Below, one piece after another: positions 30,939 through 39,487 of a stretch of DNA of 43,753 nt. Under the pieces are notes generated by a model that was not told the DNA's origin, ran no database searches, and saw nothing but the letters and a program-made list of their open reading frames with translations. This DNA comes from Tatlockia sp. (lineage in GTDB: Bacteria; Pseudomonadota; Gammaproteobacteria; Legionellales; Legionellaceae): the NCBI GenBank assembly GCA_013697725.1, contig JACCWI010000003.1, positions 1-43,753 on the forward strand. Reading direction: 5' to 3'. Numbering within the stretch: the stretch's first letter is position 1; every line of letters begins with the position of its first letter. The position numbers were made by a program, and so were the translations under genes.

Positions 30939-32594
30939 TTAACTCCTAGATTTTCTATTAATAAAACTAATAAATAAACCAATAATTGCCACAATTGCTG
31001 TAAGCAATGCCAGTTTATCATGATTTAAAATATTAAGACTGTTCAAGATTGCACTAAACACCATAGCAACAAAAATTCCTATACCCAGCCCTTTATACCA
31101 GGTTCGTACAGAGTTAATTTTTTTTCTTTTTTGATGAAATTCCCGCTCATTTTCGCGTATTTTTTGTTCTTTAGATAACTCAAGCACTTCATACATTAAA
31201 CGGGGCATTTGCGGTAATTGTTCCGCAAAAAAAGGTAAATTTTCACGCATTTGCTGAATAAAGGCTTTAGGCCCCATTTGTTCCTTAAGCCACTTTTCCA
31301 AAAAAGGTTTGGCGGTGGACCATAGGTCAAGCTCTGGATAAAGCAAGCGACCTAAGCCTTCGATTGCTAACAAAGTCTTCTGTAAAAGAACTAACTGCGG
31401 TTGTACTTCCATTTGAAAACGACGTGCTACCTGAAAAAGTCGTATAACTACTTGGGCAAAGGAAATATCTTTCAACGGCTTTTGAAAGATAGGTTCGCAA
31501 ACTGTTCGAATGGCACTTTCAAATTCTTCAATGCGAGTGTTTCGAGATACCCAACCTGATTCGACGTGGAGCTGGGCAACTCTTCTGTAATCACGATTAA
31601 AAAAAGCAAATAAATTTTCAGCCAAATAGCGTTGGTCATTGTCATTTAATGTTCCTATAATGCCAAAATCCACACAAATATATTGCGGTTCATCGGGACT
31701 AAGAGGAGAAACAAAAATATTACCCGGATGCATGTCAGCATGGAAAAAACAATCTCTAAATACCTGGGTAAAAAATATTTCGACGCCTCGTTCTGCAAGT
31801 TTTTTTATATTGATTTTGTTTTCGTGCAAAGCATTTAAATCAGAAATGGGAATACCATAAATCCTCTCCATGACTAATACATTTTCATGCGTATAATCCC
31901 AATAAATTTCTGGGATATAGAGCAAGGCTGAGTTAGCAAAATTACGTCTTAATTGACTGGCATTTGCCGCTTCTCGCTGAAGATCAAGTTCATCAATTAG
32001 ATTATGCTCAAACTCTCGTACAATTTCTCGAGGCTTTAGGCGCTTGGATTCCGGCCAATAGCGATCAGCAAGGCTTGCAATGGTATACATAATACTCAGG
32101 TCATTTTTAATTGTTTTCAAAATGCCAGGTCGCAAAATTTTTACAACAACTTCTTCACCTGTTATTAAGGTTGCTGCATGAACCTGTGCGATCGAAGCGG
32201 AGGCAAGCGGAATGGGATCAAACTTAGCAAAAACTTGAAAAGCAGAACGTCCAAAGGCGGCTTCGATTATTGCTAAGGCTTCTTTACTGGCAAAAGGAGG
32301 TACTTTATCTTGCAGTTTGCTTAATTCTATTGCTATATCTATTGGCAAAATATCTGGCCTTGTGGATAAGGCTTGGCCCAGCTTAATAAAAATAGGCCCT
32401 AACTCTTCCAGCGTTTGACGAAGTGCTACACCAGCACTTAATTTTTCTTTACGTAGCCAATTCCAGGGATTTAAATAAACAATAAACCGAAAAGATGAAA
32501 AAAGACTTATAGAAACAAGAAACTGGTCTAAACCATTGCGCGCTAAAATAGTATTAATTTGTAGTAATCGTCTGAGTTGTTTAATCGATTTCAT
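30939..32594 (-). CDS. ubiB: UbiB, atypical kinase/ATPase accessory factor in ubiquinone synthesis
   Basis: A 551-residue ABC1/UbiB-family protein. The family's KxGQ motif is in GPIFIKLGQALSTRPDIL, the beta-3 Lys in EEVVVKILRPG, the helix ERIYGIPISDLNAL and the catalytic/Mg region in CFFHADMHPGNIFV...YICVDFGIIGTLND. Two hydrophobic segments at the C-terminus anchor it to the inner membrane (WYKGLGIGIFVAMVFSAILNS and LLTAIVAIIGLFISFI). UbiB is an ATPase that helps extract or order lipid-borne ubiquinone intermediates. ATG overlaps the ubiJ stop as ATGA. Length matches E. coli UbiB (546). Confidence 0.95.
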   Translation of the reverse strand: MKSIKQLRRLLQINTILARNGLDQFLVSISLFSSFRFIVYLNPWNWLRKEKLSAGVALRQTLEELGPIFIKLGQALSTRPDILPIDIAIELSKLQDKVPPFASKEALAIIEAAFGRSAFQVFAKFDPIPLASASIAQVHAATLITGEEVVVKILRPGILKTIKNDLSIMYTIASLADRYWPESKRLKPREIVREFEHNLIDELDLQREAANASQLRRNFANSALLYIPEIYWDYTHENVLVMERIYGIPISDLNALHENKINIKKLAERGVEIFFTQVFRDCFFHADMHPGNIFVSPLSPDEPQYICVDFGIIGTLNDNDQRYLAENLFAFFNRDYRRVAQLHVESGWVSRNTRIEEFESAIRTVCEPIFQKPLKDISFAQVVIRLFQVARRFQMEVQPQLVLLQKTLLAIEGLGRLLYPELDLWSTAKPFLEKWLKEQMGPKAFIQQMRENLPFFAEQLPQMPRLMYEVLELSKEQKIRENEREFHQKRKKINSVRTWYKGLGIGIFVAMVFSAILNSLNILNHDKLALLTAIVAIIGLFISFINRKSRS

Positions 32595-33199
32595 GAGGTG
32601 ACCATTAATTGATTAATATGAGCCTGCAAGCGTTCAACATCATGAGCTAGCCTATCAATATCATTAAAAAAATCTTCAATTTGTTCGCGTGGAGGAAAAA
32701 ACTGTAATTCTTCCTGTAAATACTCACTCAAATTTTGACGCATTGACTGACTAAATTGATTCTTAAAGGCTAAACCTTGGCGAAACAATGAGCCTAACTG
32801 ATAGGCAATAACATCGCCGGTGAAATGCGCTAAATGGCCTTCCCAATCGATGTCGATTTCATCAAATAATTTTTTAACTCGAAGCCCTAATTCTGTATCT
32901 CCGGACAGACGTATTTTATCATTGAATAATGATCGTGCTTTAGATGCGGGTAGAAAACTTAGACGAATTAGTCCCAGCGGGCTTGAATGAATTATTGTAT
33001 CCGGTTTGTCATTGTAGCTATCCACTAATTTAAGTTCGGCCTCCTCAAATAGCAGGAAAAAATTAACTTCCAGTGGCGCTACAATTATTTCAAGCACTTT
33101 ACCTTCCAGGGTTTTAAGTTTGGCAGGCATTGATTCATCAAGAGACAAGGCATGGTTGATTGCTTTTTGTAGCGCTTTCAATGAGTATTTTTTTATCAT
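32591..33199 (-). CDS. ubiJ: UbiJ, SCP2-domain ubiquinone-synthesis accessory factor
   Basis: A 202-residue protein from the ATG at 33199 (MIKKYSLKALQKAINHAL). The N-terminal part is an SCP2 lipid-binding domain: LEGKVLEIIVAPLEVNFFLL, then SSPLGLIRLS and IRLSGDTELGLRVKKL. The C-terminal part is a helix (EQIEDFFNDIDRLAHDVERLQAHI) as in UbiJ. UbiJ binds polyprenyl intermediates and organises the Ubi complex. It lies between ubiE and ubiB, as in E. coli, with overlapping ATGA at the ubiB start. A longer frame upstream adds 13 residues with no support. Confidence 0.9.
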   Translation of the reverse strand: MIKKYSLKALQKAINHALSLDESMPAKLKTLEGKVLEIIVAPLEVNFFLLFEEAELKLVDSYNDKPDTIIHSSPLGLIRLSFLPASKARSLFNDKIRLSGDTELGLRVKKLFDEIDIDWEGHLAHFTGDVIAYQLGSLFRQGLAFKNQFSQSMRQNLSEYLQEELQFFPPREQIEDFFNDIDRLAHDVERLQAHINQLMVTS

Positions 33200-33206
33200 A
33201 GAATTC

Positions 33207-33977
33207 TCAATATTTATGAGCGATGTGTAATGCCACAATGCCGCCGCTTAAATTATGATAATGGCAATCTTCAAAGCCAGATTTTTCAATCATCGACTTT
33301 AAACCTTCTTGACCAGGATGCATGCGGATGGATTCTGCCAAATATTGATAAGACGCTTGATCCTGAGCGAAGAGCTTGCCAATTTTGGGTAAGATGTTAA
33401 AGGAATACCAATCATAAACAGGCTTTAAACCAGGTATAGTGGGGGTTGAAAATTCCAGGACCATTAATTTTCCTCCCGGTTTGATGACGCGATACATAGA
33501 ACGGAGTGCCTCGTTTTTATCAGTAACATTTCTTAAGCCAAATCCAATAGTAATACAGTGAAAACTATCATTAGCAAAAGGAAGGTTTTGTGCATCGGCC
33601 TGAATAAAATCAATGTTGCTAAAAAGGCCTTGATCAAGCAATCGGCTGCGGCCAACGTTCAGCATTGCAGCATTGATGTCTGCTAAAATCACCCTCCCTT
33701 TGGTCCCAACTTTTTTAGATAATAAGCGTGTTAAATCCCCTGAGCCGCCGGCTAAATCCAAGACTTGATGACCCTCGCGAACTCTTGCTAATTCAATAGT
33801 AAAACGCTTCCATAAATGATGCACACCCATGGACATTAGATTATTCATTAGATCATAATTTTTAGCGACTGACTCAAATACAGCGCTAACTTTTTTCTCT
33901 TTTTCGTCCCAGGCTACTGATTCAAAGCCAAAGTCTGTAGTTTTATCTCTAGGGGTCATTGAGTGATTCTTAGACAT
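33207..33977 (-). CDS. ubiE: Ubiquinone/menaquinone methyltransferase UbiE
   Basis: A ~256-residue SAM-dependent methyltransferase. Residues [20 protein letters not shown] and [20 protein letters not shown] match the UbiE N-terminus, followed by [16 protein letters not shown] (SAM motif I), [29 protein letters not shown] and [12 protein letters not shown], all conserved in UbiE. It methylates the C2 position of demethoxyubiquinol or demethylmenaquinol. The start is uncertain: ATG at 33977 or 33959; a TTG at 34019 would add 14 residues. It is first of ubiE-ubiJ-ubiB-tatA-tatB; the first gap is 7 bp. Confidence 0.95.
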   Translation of the reverse strand: MSKNHSMTPRDKTTDFGFESVAWDEKEKKVSAVFESVAKNYDLMNNLMSMGVHHLWKRFTIELARVREGHQVLDLAGGSGDLTRLLSKKVGTKGRVILADINAAMLNVGRSRLLDQGLFSNIDFIQADAQNLPFANDSFHCITIGFGLRNVTDKNEALRSMYRVIKPGGKLMVLEFSTPTIPGLKPVYDWYSFNILPKIGKLFAQDQASYQYLAESIRMHPGQEGLKSMIEKSGFEDCHYHNLSGGIVALHIAHKY

Positions 33978-34076
33978 ATGAGGATAGCCTATCTTAACTG
34001 ATTTAAACCAGATACCCAATTAAATTGAACTAAGAGAAGTGAAGAATTTTTTTGTGATTAAAAGAAGAAATAGAAA

Positions 34077-34105
34077 GGGTCAATCAGTGTGTCGCCAATT
34101 GACCC
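34077..34105. repeat. Perfect 8-bp inverted repeat upstream of ubiE
   Basis: GGGTCAAT (34077-34084) and ATTGACCC (34098-34105), separated by 13 bp. It lies in the ~250-bp gap between divergent ubiE and the DUF1841 gene. Read toward ubiE it is followed by a weakly T-rich stretch (TTTCTATTTCTTCTTTT), so it could be an operator, part of a promoter region, or a weak terminator. Nothing else recognisable lies in this gap. Confidence 0.35.
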
Positions 34106-34271
34106 AGTGGAATGACACATAGCAAGTCCAACCTCGCGGAAAGGACTATCTCATAATAGAAACAGACTGTCAATATTTATACGTTTAAACAGTTCGGTGA
34201 CCATTTTTAACTTTATTATTTGTATTAGCAGCGTTAGACTGCTGTCCTCTAGCTATTTTATTCGGATTTTC

Positions 34272-34703
34272 ATGTTTTACGGTAATACCATTCAAGATAC
34301 TCGGCAACTTTTTTTTACGAGTTGGCAGAAATACCGACAAAAACAAGCTCTGCAACCCTTAGAAAAGCAACTCATTGCGGTGATTATCGATCATCCCGAA
34401 TATCATGCTTTACTTGAAGCGCCCGTTGGTTGCAATGATCAAGCTTATTACCCGGAACTTGGCCAAACTAATCCTTTCTTACACATGGGTTTGCATCTTG
34501 CTATTCGTGAGCAAGCCTCAACAGATAGACCCCTTGGTATTGAGGGAATATATAAACAACTTATAGAAAAATATAAAGATCATCTAATAGTTGAGCATTT
34601 AATGATGGATCATTTAGCTGAATGCCTATGGCAAGCACAGCGAGCCAATACCCAACCTGATGAAGCTAAGTACCTTCAAGCGCTTAGAGCTTGCCTTGAT
34701 TAA
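34272..34703 (+). CDS. DUF1841 family protein
   Basis: A 143-residue protein from the ATG at 34272 (MFYGNTIQDTRQLFFTSWQK). It matches DUF1841: F....R..FF..W.K...., IIDHPEYHALLE, NPFLHMGLHLAIREQ.STDRP.GI and VEHLMMDHLAECLWQAQR. Conserved HMGLH and HLMMDHLAE contribute several His and Asp residues that could bind a metal, but no function is established. There is no signal peptide. An extended frame adds 25 hydrophobic residues that are not part of the family. Confidence 0.88.
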   Translation: MFYGNTIQDTRQLFFTSWQKYRQKQALQPLEKQLIAVIIDHPEYHALLEAPVGCNDQAYYPELGQTNPFLHMGLHLAIREQASTDRPLGIEGIYKQLIEKYKDHLIVEHLMMDHLAECLWQAQRANTQPDEAKYLQALRACLD

Positions 34704-34791
34704 TCATTAGAATCTATACATCTTTAAAAATTATAACTGCCCATAAGGGCATTGTTAATTAACACTATTTCAAGCTATATTGTTGACAACT

Positions 34792-34866
34792 CTCGTAATC
34801 CAAATTATGGCCTTAATTTAGCTAGGTAAAAGCGAGCTGTCTTAAGCTCATAATTTGAATTACGAG
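34792..34866. repeat. 75-bp imperfect palindrome upstream of a secreted low-complexity protein
   Basis: Arms 34792-34809 and 34849-34866 are reverse complements at 17 of 18 positions (CTCGTAATcCAAATTATG). The inner 39 bp includes further short symmetric AGCT elements. It is 32 bp before the start of the next gene and would give a long hairpin in its leader. It could be a dispersed palindromic repeat, a small transposon remnant or a terminator for the upstream gene, without a T-tract. Confidence 0.55.
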
Positions 34867-34897
34867 GGGATGCATTGATCAATTGAAGGAGTTCTAA

Positions 34898-35212
34898 ATG
34901 AAAAAATTAGCAATGTTACTGGCAATGTTAGGTGTTTCTGTCTCGATGTTAGTGCATGCAGATCCGACTCAAAGCAATTCAAGCGGTTCACAGCAAACAC
35001 AACCGCAAGCTGCAGGCGGTCAAGGTAGTGTTACGGACAGTTCTGGCACCATGGGAACCACTGGCAATACCGGAAGCATGGGTTCTACAGGTTCTACAGA
35101 CTCTATGGGTACAACAGGTACCACAGGAACTAATAGCAATAGTACTGGTAGTACTGGCAGTACATCTAACCCAACTGGTAGTTCATCTGACGATGACGAT
35201 ACTGCCTCTTAA
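34898..35212 (+). CDS. Secreted Ser/Thr/Gly-rich low-complexity protein
   Basis: A 104-residue protein with an N-terminal signal peptide (KKLAMLLAMLGVSVSMLVHA, cleavage after ~21). The mature part is built almost only of Gly, Ser, Thr, Asn, Gln and Met, with irregular repeats like GSTGST, MGTTG and TGSTGSTSNPT, and a DDDD block near the C-terminus. There is no recognisable fold. A good AAGGAG ribosome binding site precedes the ATG, and a strong terminator follows at 35231. Such proteins are probably periplasmic or surface-exposed and disordered. It has a normal coding start and stop in an AT-rich setting, so I take it as real; the same region has an overlapping 128-residue frame that I reject. 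Confidence 0.75.
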   Translation: MKKLAMLLAMLGVSVSMLVHADPTQSNSSGSQQTQPQAAGGQGSVTDSSGTMGTTGNTGSMGSTGSTDSMGTTGTTGTNSNSTGSTGSTSNPTGSSSDDDDTAS

Positions 35213-35230
35213 GTTTCTCAACTTAAATTT

Positions 35231-35260
35231 AGGAGTCTATTTAATAGGCTCCTTTTTTTT
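35231..35260 (+). terminator. Rho-independent terminator
   Basis: GGAGTCTATT and AATAGGCTCC form a stem with one mismatch, followed by eight Ts. It ends the low-complexity gene. It overlaps the 3' end of the convergent membrane-protein gene (stop at 35237), so its T-tract and stem are also coding on the other strand. Confidence 0.85.
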
Positions 35261-35497
35261 TAGTAAACCCATCACAGAGATACTGAACCAGGCAAGTTCA
35301 ATGATAAATGACGCCAAGTTCCAGTGGAAGATTAGAGAGTAGGTGATTAACACCGAACCTAACAAATTGCTGATTAAATATTTTGAGGAATTAACAGAGA
35401 CCTGATTAGTCTGGGAAAAAAAATAGGCAGCTAAAATGAGAATAACGCCTATAATCCCTACAAAATTAGAAATTTCGTAAAAAATGCTAGATTTCAA
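35237..35497 (-). CDS. Small membrane protein, CBU_0592-like
   Basis: An 86-residue protein with three hydrophobic segments: FVGIIGVILILAAYFFSQ, YLISNLLGSVLITYSLIF and LASFIIELAWFSISVMGLL. The pattern N-terminal VGIIGVxLILxAYF, then NLLGxxLI, then SFIIExxW, is that of the CBU_0592-like family of small membrane proteins common in Coxiella and Legionella. The start is TTG at 35497, with AAGGA 6 bp upstream. Function unknown. Its 3' end overlaps the terminator of the convergent gene. Confidence 0.75.
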   Translation of the reverse strand: MKSSIFYEISNFVGIIGVILILAAYFFSQTNQVSVNSSKYLISNLLGSVLITYSLIFHWNLASFIIELAWFSISVMGLLKKKEPIK

Positions 35498-35586
35498 AAT
35501 GTTCCTTTTAAAAAATTAACAAGAGCTTAATCACCTATCAGCCGAGATACAAGATGCCGAATTATTCAGTTAAAATCTGAGTAACT

Positions 35587-36204
35587 TTAAAAAAGGGTCA
35601 GAGCTAATTTCAGACTTAAAAATACCATTAGCAAACCACTGAAAAATTCAATACGTCGCCAAACTGTGACACGTGCTAAAGTCTCTGCAAAGTAGTGAGT
35701 AGTTAAGGTAAGGGAACTAAACCACAGAAAGCTTGCAGTGATTACGCCAAATAAATAGGCCTGAGGATTGTTTGGAAATTGGCTGCTGCCGCTACCAATA
35801 ATTATCAAGGAGTCAATAATTGCGTGCGGATTGAGTAAGCTAAAACCTAGTGCCAGAATAACAATCTGCCAGCGGCTTGAATTTTTTTGTTCAGCTGTTT
35901 TAGCGTTTGCCTTAGTTATAAAAGCCTGTCGAAAGGCTTTTAGGCCATAAAAAAGAAGGAAAACAACGCCAAAGTAGGTCAGCCAAATTTGTAGTGAAGG
36001 ATGCATTTTAAGAACATGATGAAGGCCAGCCACAGAAGCGAAGGCTAAAATGGTATCGCAACCAAAACAAATGATGGCGGATAATAGGGCATGCTTGCGT
36101 CGGGCGCCTTGTTTAATCAAGAAAATATTTTGCGGGCCTAAAGCAGCAATTAACGATAAACCTAACATTAAGCCATTAAAATAAATAAGCATGATAAAAG
36201 CCAT
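35587..36204 (-). CDS. LysE/ArgO-type amino-acid exporter
   Basis: A 205-residue LysE-family permease with six hydrophobic segments. The N-terminus (LMLGLSLIAALGPQNIFLIKQGARRKHAL) contains the family motif GxxLSxxxxxGPQNxFLxxQG, diagnostic of the LysE/ArgO branch, and SLLNPHAIIDSLIIIGS contains the second, NP(H/Y)xxxD, motif. It exports lysine or arginine, protecting against excess. It is divergent from a LysR-type gene like ArgP, its usual regulator, with 81 bp between them that should carry the regulatory sites. Start is the first ATG; a second Met 12 bp inside is possible. Confidence 0.92.
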   Translation of the reverse strand: MAFIMLIYFNGLMLGLSLIAALGPQNIFLIKQGARRKHALLSAIICFGCDTILAFASVAGLHHVLKMHPSLQIWLTYFGVVFLLFYGLKAFRQAFITKANAKTAEQKNSSRWQIVILALGFSLLNPHAIIDSLIIIGSGSSQFPNNPQAYLFGVITASFLWFSSLTLTTHYFAETLARVTVWRRIEFFSGLLMVFLSLKLALTLF

Positions 36205-36285
36205 TAAAAGTACCAGATTGGTAATTATCCCTTATTAGGGTCTATAATAAAAATTAATAATTATTATGAATGATAAATTCCATTT

Positions 36286-37179
36286 ATGAGAATAGAGCAG
36301 CGTGGCCTTGAAGCACTGGATGCGGTTATTCAAACGCAAAGTTTTGCTGTCGCAGCGAAGCAGTTATTTATCACTCAACCTGCCGTAACGACTCGAATAA
36401 AACAACTGGAAAATCAATTTGGCCAGCCTTTACTTATCCGTTCAAAACCTTATAAAGCGACTGCTTTCGGTGAGAAATTATTAAGTTTGCTACGTCGAAC
36501 GCGTTTACTGGAGGATCATTTCTTACAAGAGATAAAACATGAGTTGCCCACAAGGTTATCGATCGCTTTAAATCGAGATAGTTTGGAAACCTGGTTTATC
36601 CATCTGCTCAATAAGTTAAAGCTGTTAGAAAATATCCATATCGACATCATTACCGATGATCAAGAGCGAACTATTGATTATTTCCGCCAAGGTTCAGTTT
36701 CTACTTGTATTAGTAGTTATGACAAGCCTCTACCCAGTTGTGAATGTGTTTTACTTGGATCTATGGATTATTTATTGGTCGCAAGACCATCATTTGTCGA
36801 ACGTCATTTTAATAATAAAAAAACGTTGGCAGAAAATTTAACCAAGGCAGCGGTGATCATTTTTGATAATCGTGACCGCTTGCCCGAACAATATTTTAAC
36901 TATTTCTTCAAAAAACCATTTGTGCTCCGCCATTTTCATAAAGTACCTTCAGTGCAGGGCTATAAGCAATTTGTACTCCAGGGTTTTGGTTATGGTCTAA
37001 TTCCTCACTTGGATATTATAGAAGAGCTTGCGGCGGGAGAGTTGATAGAAATTTCACCCGAAAAACGCTGGTTAATGCCACTTTACTGGCATTATTGGCA
37101 ATTGCCGGCCACTGATTATCAATATTTTATTGAGACTGTGAAGCAAGAGGCGAAACGTTATCTCTTGCTTCAACCCTAA
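36286..37179 (+). CDS. argP: LysR-family regulator, ArgP/LysG type
   Basis: A 297-residue LysR-type regulator. Its N-terminus EQRGLEALDAVIQTQSFAVAAKQLFITQPAVTTRI...LENQFGQPLLIR is the DNA-binding winged helix of the ArgP/LysG group ('L.aL.aV...gSF..AA..L..tq.AVs.Ri..LE...G..L..R'). The rest is a periplasmic-binding-protein-like effector domain. ArgP activates argO (lysE) in response to arginine and lysine. Placement divergent from the lysE-type gene strongly supports this assignment. It ends before a convergent YkuD gene. Confidence 0.87.
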   Translation: MRIEQRGLEALDAVIQTQSFAVAAKQLFITQPAVTTRIKQLENQFGQPLLIRSKPYKATAFGEKLLSLLRRTRLLEDHFLQEIKHELPTRLSIALNRDSLETWFIHLLNKLKLLENIHIDIITDDQERTIDYFRQGSVSTCISSYDKPLPSCECVLLGSMDYLLVARPSFVERHFNNKKTLAENLTKAAVIIFDNRDRLPEQYFNYFFKKPFVLRHFHKVPSVQGYKQFVLQGFGYGLIPHLDIIEELAAGELIEISPEKRWLMPLYWHYWQLPATDYQYFIETVKQEAKRYLLLQP

Positions 37180-37191
37180 TAAACAAAGATT

Positions 37192-37860
37192 TTAATAAAT
37201 AAAAATATAGGGATTTTGCTTCTGATCAAGCCAATTAACAAGGGCTAGCAAGTGTTTCTTATCTGTTGCGATACAACCATGGGTGGGTGTGGAAGGAGAC
37301 TTCCATAAATGCATGAAAATAGCGCTACCCGCACCAGCCTTAGTTGGGTTTTTATTGTAGTTAATAACCAGGCCATATTCATAAAATTTATAAAGCATGT
37401 TTTCATAAGATCTGGCTTTAGTTTTACCTCTAATCCATTGGTTATAATTGGGTGCATGGACATCATCAATATATTTATCTTCCGCAATGATGTATTTAAA
37501 ATCCATTTTGACGGCGAGGGGCTTTGAGCCAAAGACTTCACCTATTGGATATAAACCTGCAGGTGTTTTGAGGTCGCCTTCCATTTTTTTGTTTTCCGCA
37601 GCAAGGCCATTTTTCCCTATCACCGCTTTAAAAGATGGTTTTAGTTCTTGTACCCACCGCTTTCTCAATCGTTTGCAAAGGCTGATTTCAGCATGAATCT
37701 TATCGAGAATTTTTACCATAATTATTTGTGAACTTTGTTGGCTAGTTATTGTGATTGAATTTAATCGCTCACAGCTTGAAACTTTTGCGAGAACTACTGG
37801 AGAAAATAAGCTAAAAAACAAAATACTCATTAAATGTGGAGGAAAATCTATTTTAGACAT
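37192..37860 (-). CDS. L,D-transpeptidase (YkuD domain)
   Basis: About 222 residues from the ATG at 37860, with a signal-like segment (LMSILFFSLFSPVVLA). The YkuD domain includes FKAVIGKNGLAAENKKMEGDLKTPAGLYPIGEVFG (substrate side) and the active-site block IFMHLWKSPSTPTHGCIATDKKH, which has the catalytic Cys in HGC-(I/L)-A. It cross-links peptidoglycan stem peptides or attaches proteins, in the periplasm. The frame extends 72 bp further upstream without a better start. It is convergent with the ArgP-like gene. Confidence 0.87.
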   Translation of the reverse strand: MSKIDFPPHLMSILFFSLFSPVVLAKVSSCERLNSITITSQQSSQIIMVKILDKIHAEISLCKRLRKRWVQELKPSFKAVIGKNGLAAENKKMEGDLKTPAGLYPIGEVFGSKPLAVKMDFKYIIAEDKYIDDVHAPNYNQWIRGKTKARSYENMLYKFYEYGLVINYNKNPTKAGAGSAIFMHLWKSPSTPTHGCIATDKKHLLALVNWLDQKQNPYIFIY

Positions 37861-38215
37861 ACGCTTAATTCTTGAGTTGAGAAAAAAACATTCTAGCACA
37901 GGAAATTCTACAGTTTTTGCCGTCAACGGCAAATTTTAGTTGCCGTTACTTGGGCTAAAAATTATTCAATGAAGCGGTCTAATTAGAACCAAGGTCTAAA
38001 TATCACAGGCTTAGTATAAAAACGGTTCGAAAAAAACTTGGCATGAATATTGCAATTAAATACGGCTTTATAAATCTGGCCTTGGTGCTTGTTTGAATCT
38101 GCCAAGTGGATAAAAAAGTTGGAGCTAAAGGATTAGCTTGGATAATGGATCAGGTGGCCAAAATTGCTTAGCCTAAGCTAGGAAATGATGTCACCATGTT
38201 AAGAGGGAATTTAAA
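37861..38215. other. Intergenic stretch between YkuD and recX; no feature recognised
   Basis: An AT-rich gap of ~280 bp between the YkuD frame's upstream end and recX. I saw no open frame, RNA gene, repeat or strong promoter consensus. A ribosome binding site (AGAGGG) lies just before the recX start. Confidence 0.5.
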
Positions 38216-38680
38216 ATGAGTTGTATTATTGATGTAGCTATCAAGCGTTTAGCAGAAAGTAGTTGCTCTGAGAGTGAACTCCGTTTATTTCTTGAAAAAG
38301 AATTTACAAGCCAAGCGGAATTAAAATCTAATATTAATTCTGCAATTAAACGTTTAAAAGACCTGCAATTATTAAATGATCTAAGATTAGCCACCTATCT
38401 GGCCCAGCATTATGCCCACAAGGGTGATTGCTATATCGCTCAGATTTTAAGTCAAAAAGGAATTTCAGAAGCAACCATTGCTGAGGTTCTTCTTTCACTG
38501 GAAAATGAAAATGTGCGCGCTCTGGATGTAGCCCGTGAAAAATTAGGTAATCACTGGGATAGCTCTGAAAAATCGACTTCATTATTACATCGATTTTTAA
38601 GCGGCCGCCGTTTTTCTTATGCTGTAATTAATTCAGTAATAGGACAGCTAGGCGATCAATATCGTTGTTCGGCTAACTGA
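38216..38680 (+). CDS. recX: RecX family regulatory protein
   Basis: A 154-residue all-helical protein with RecX repeats: AIKRLAESSCSESELRLFLEKEF...INSAIKRLKDLQLLNDLRLATYLAQHYAHKGDCYIAQILSQKGIS. The typical motif 'L..R..S..EL...L...G......I...L...glLdD.ryA..' is present, with a second copy later (RALDVAREKLGN...RFLSGRRFSYAVINSVI). RecX inhibits RecA filaments. In many gammaproteobacteria it lies next to recA, which is not seen here. It is followed by a strong hairpin terminator and a convergent Rieske-type gene. Confidence 0.8.
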   Translation: MSCIIDVAIKRLAESSCSESELRLFLEKEFTSQAELKSNINSAIKRLKDLQLLNDLRLATYLAQHYAHKGDCYIAQILSQKGISEATIAEVLLSLENENVRALDVAREKLGNHWDSSEKSTSLLHRFLSGRRFSYAVINSVIGQLGDQYRCSAN

Positions 38681-38724
38681 AACTAATAGGACAGAATTAA
38701 ATTGCTGTTCAGTCATCTGGATTT

Positions 38725-38757
38725 AGCTGTCTTTTGACAATATACCAAAAGACAGCC
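38725..38757 (+). terminator. Perfect 11-bp hairpin, probably a bidirectional terminator
   Basis: GCTGTCTTTTG (38726-38736) pairs perfectly with CAAAAGACAGC (38746-38756). It is between convergent recX and the Rieske gene, with T-rich DNA on the recX side (TTTGTATTTTT) and a weaker run the other way. Confidence 0.75.
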
Positions 38758-38768
38758 TTTGTATTTTT

Positions 38769-39131
38769 CTAATTAACTCCGCTGAGCTCCACAAAAATTG
38801 TGCCTTCTTCAACTCGTGTTGGATAAATTTTCAAGCGTTTGGGCTTAACCAATTTACCTAATAATTTACCCACTGCAGCAGGCCAAGGAGACCAGGAGTT
38901 TACTTCACCTGTAGTTAGATCAAATTCACTTTTATGAAAAGGACAGATAATTGCGCACTTATCTGTAATTTTTCCTTTATTAAGTGGTAATTTGAAATGG
39001 GGACATTGTGCTTGAACAGCATAAACTTGGTCTTTAGACCAGATAAATAATATTTTTTCACCATTGATGACTGCTGTTTCACGTTCTTTTTGTTGTAGCT
39101 CGGTTAAATCAATTGCAGGTTTCCAGACCAT
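38769..39131 (-). CDS. Rieske [2Fe-2S] ferredoxin-like protein
   Basis: A 120-residue small Rieske protein. Box 1 is CPHFKLPLNKGKI (C-x-H), box 2 is CAIICPFHKSEFDLTTGE (C-x-x-H). The second ligand pair is CPFH. The fold and length fit the small Rieske ferredoxins of dioxygenase or nitrite-reductase type. It is expected to be cytosolic (no signal peptide), and probably acts as electron donor; its partner is not visible. It stands alone between recX (convergent) and the cytochrome gene. Confidence 0.87.
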   Translation of the reverse strand: MVWKPAIDLTELQQKERETAVINGEKILFIWSKDQVYAVQAQCPHFKLPLNKGKITDKCAIICPFHKSEFDLTTGEVNSWSPWPAAVGKLLGKLVKPKRLKIYPTRVEEGTIFVELSGVN

Positions 39132-39487
39132 TTTATTTTCTCGCTCATGCGTTTAAAGCAGCATCATAGCAGCGTCAAAATTGGATGTCAGCTTTAAAAT
39201 AAGTGATATTCCTTAAGGAACTGAATAAACAACATTGCTCTTGCCTGACTTGGAGTATAAAATGCCGGATTAATTTTGCGAAGCCTGGAAAAATAAATCC
39301 AATACAGGTTATAGAAGCGGATTTTTTTGAGTGCGTTATGTAAAAAACGTTAGCATCTGGTCTTCATTCTGTGCAATGCCTCTTAAAATTTAGGTAATTC
39401 ATGGGAGAGGCTTATAGCTTAACTCGGATTATTTTCTCTCAAGACAACGCCAGTATTGCCAATAGTTTATAAGTTTAAGGAGGGAGC
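39132..39487. other. Intergenic region upstream of the cytochrome gene
   Basis: A 356-bp gap between divergent Rieske and four-haem cytochrome genes. I saw no open frame or RNA gene. It should contain both promoters, but I could not pick a convincing FNR or other regulator site by eye. An AGGGAG ribosome binding site lies just before the cytochrome's GTG start. Confidence 0.5.

Noticed and set aside
34956..35342. Alternative 128-codon frame overlapping the low-complexity protein
   Set aside because: The frame with signal peptide and ribosome binding site is more convincing; the alternative is a by-product of the repetitive composition.
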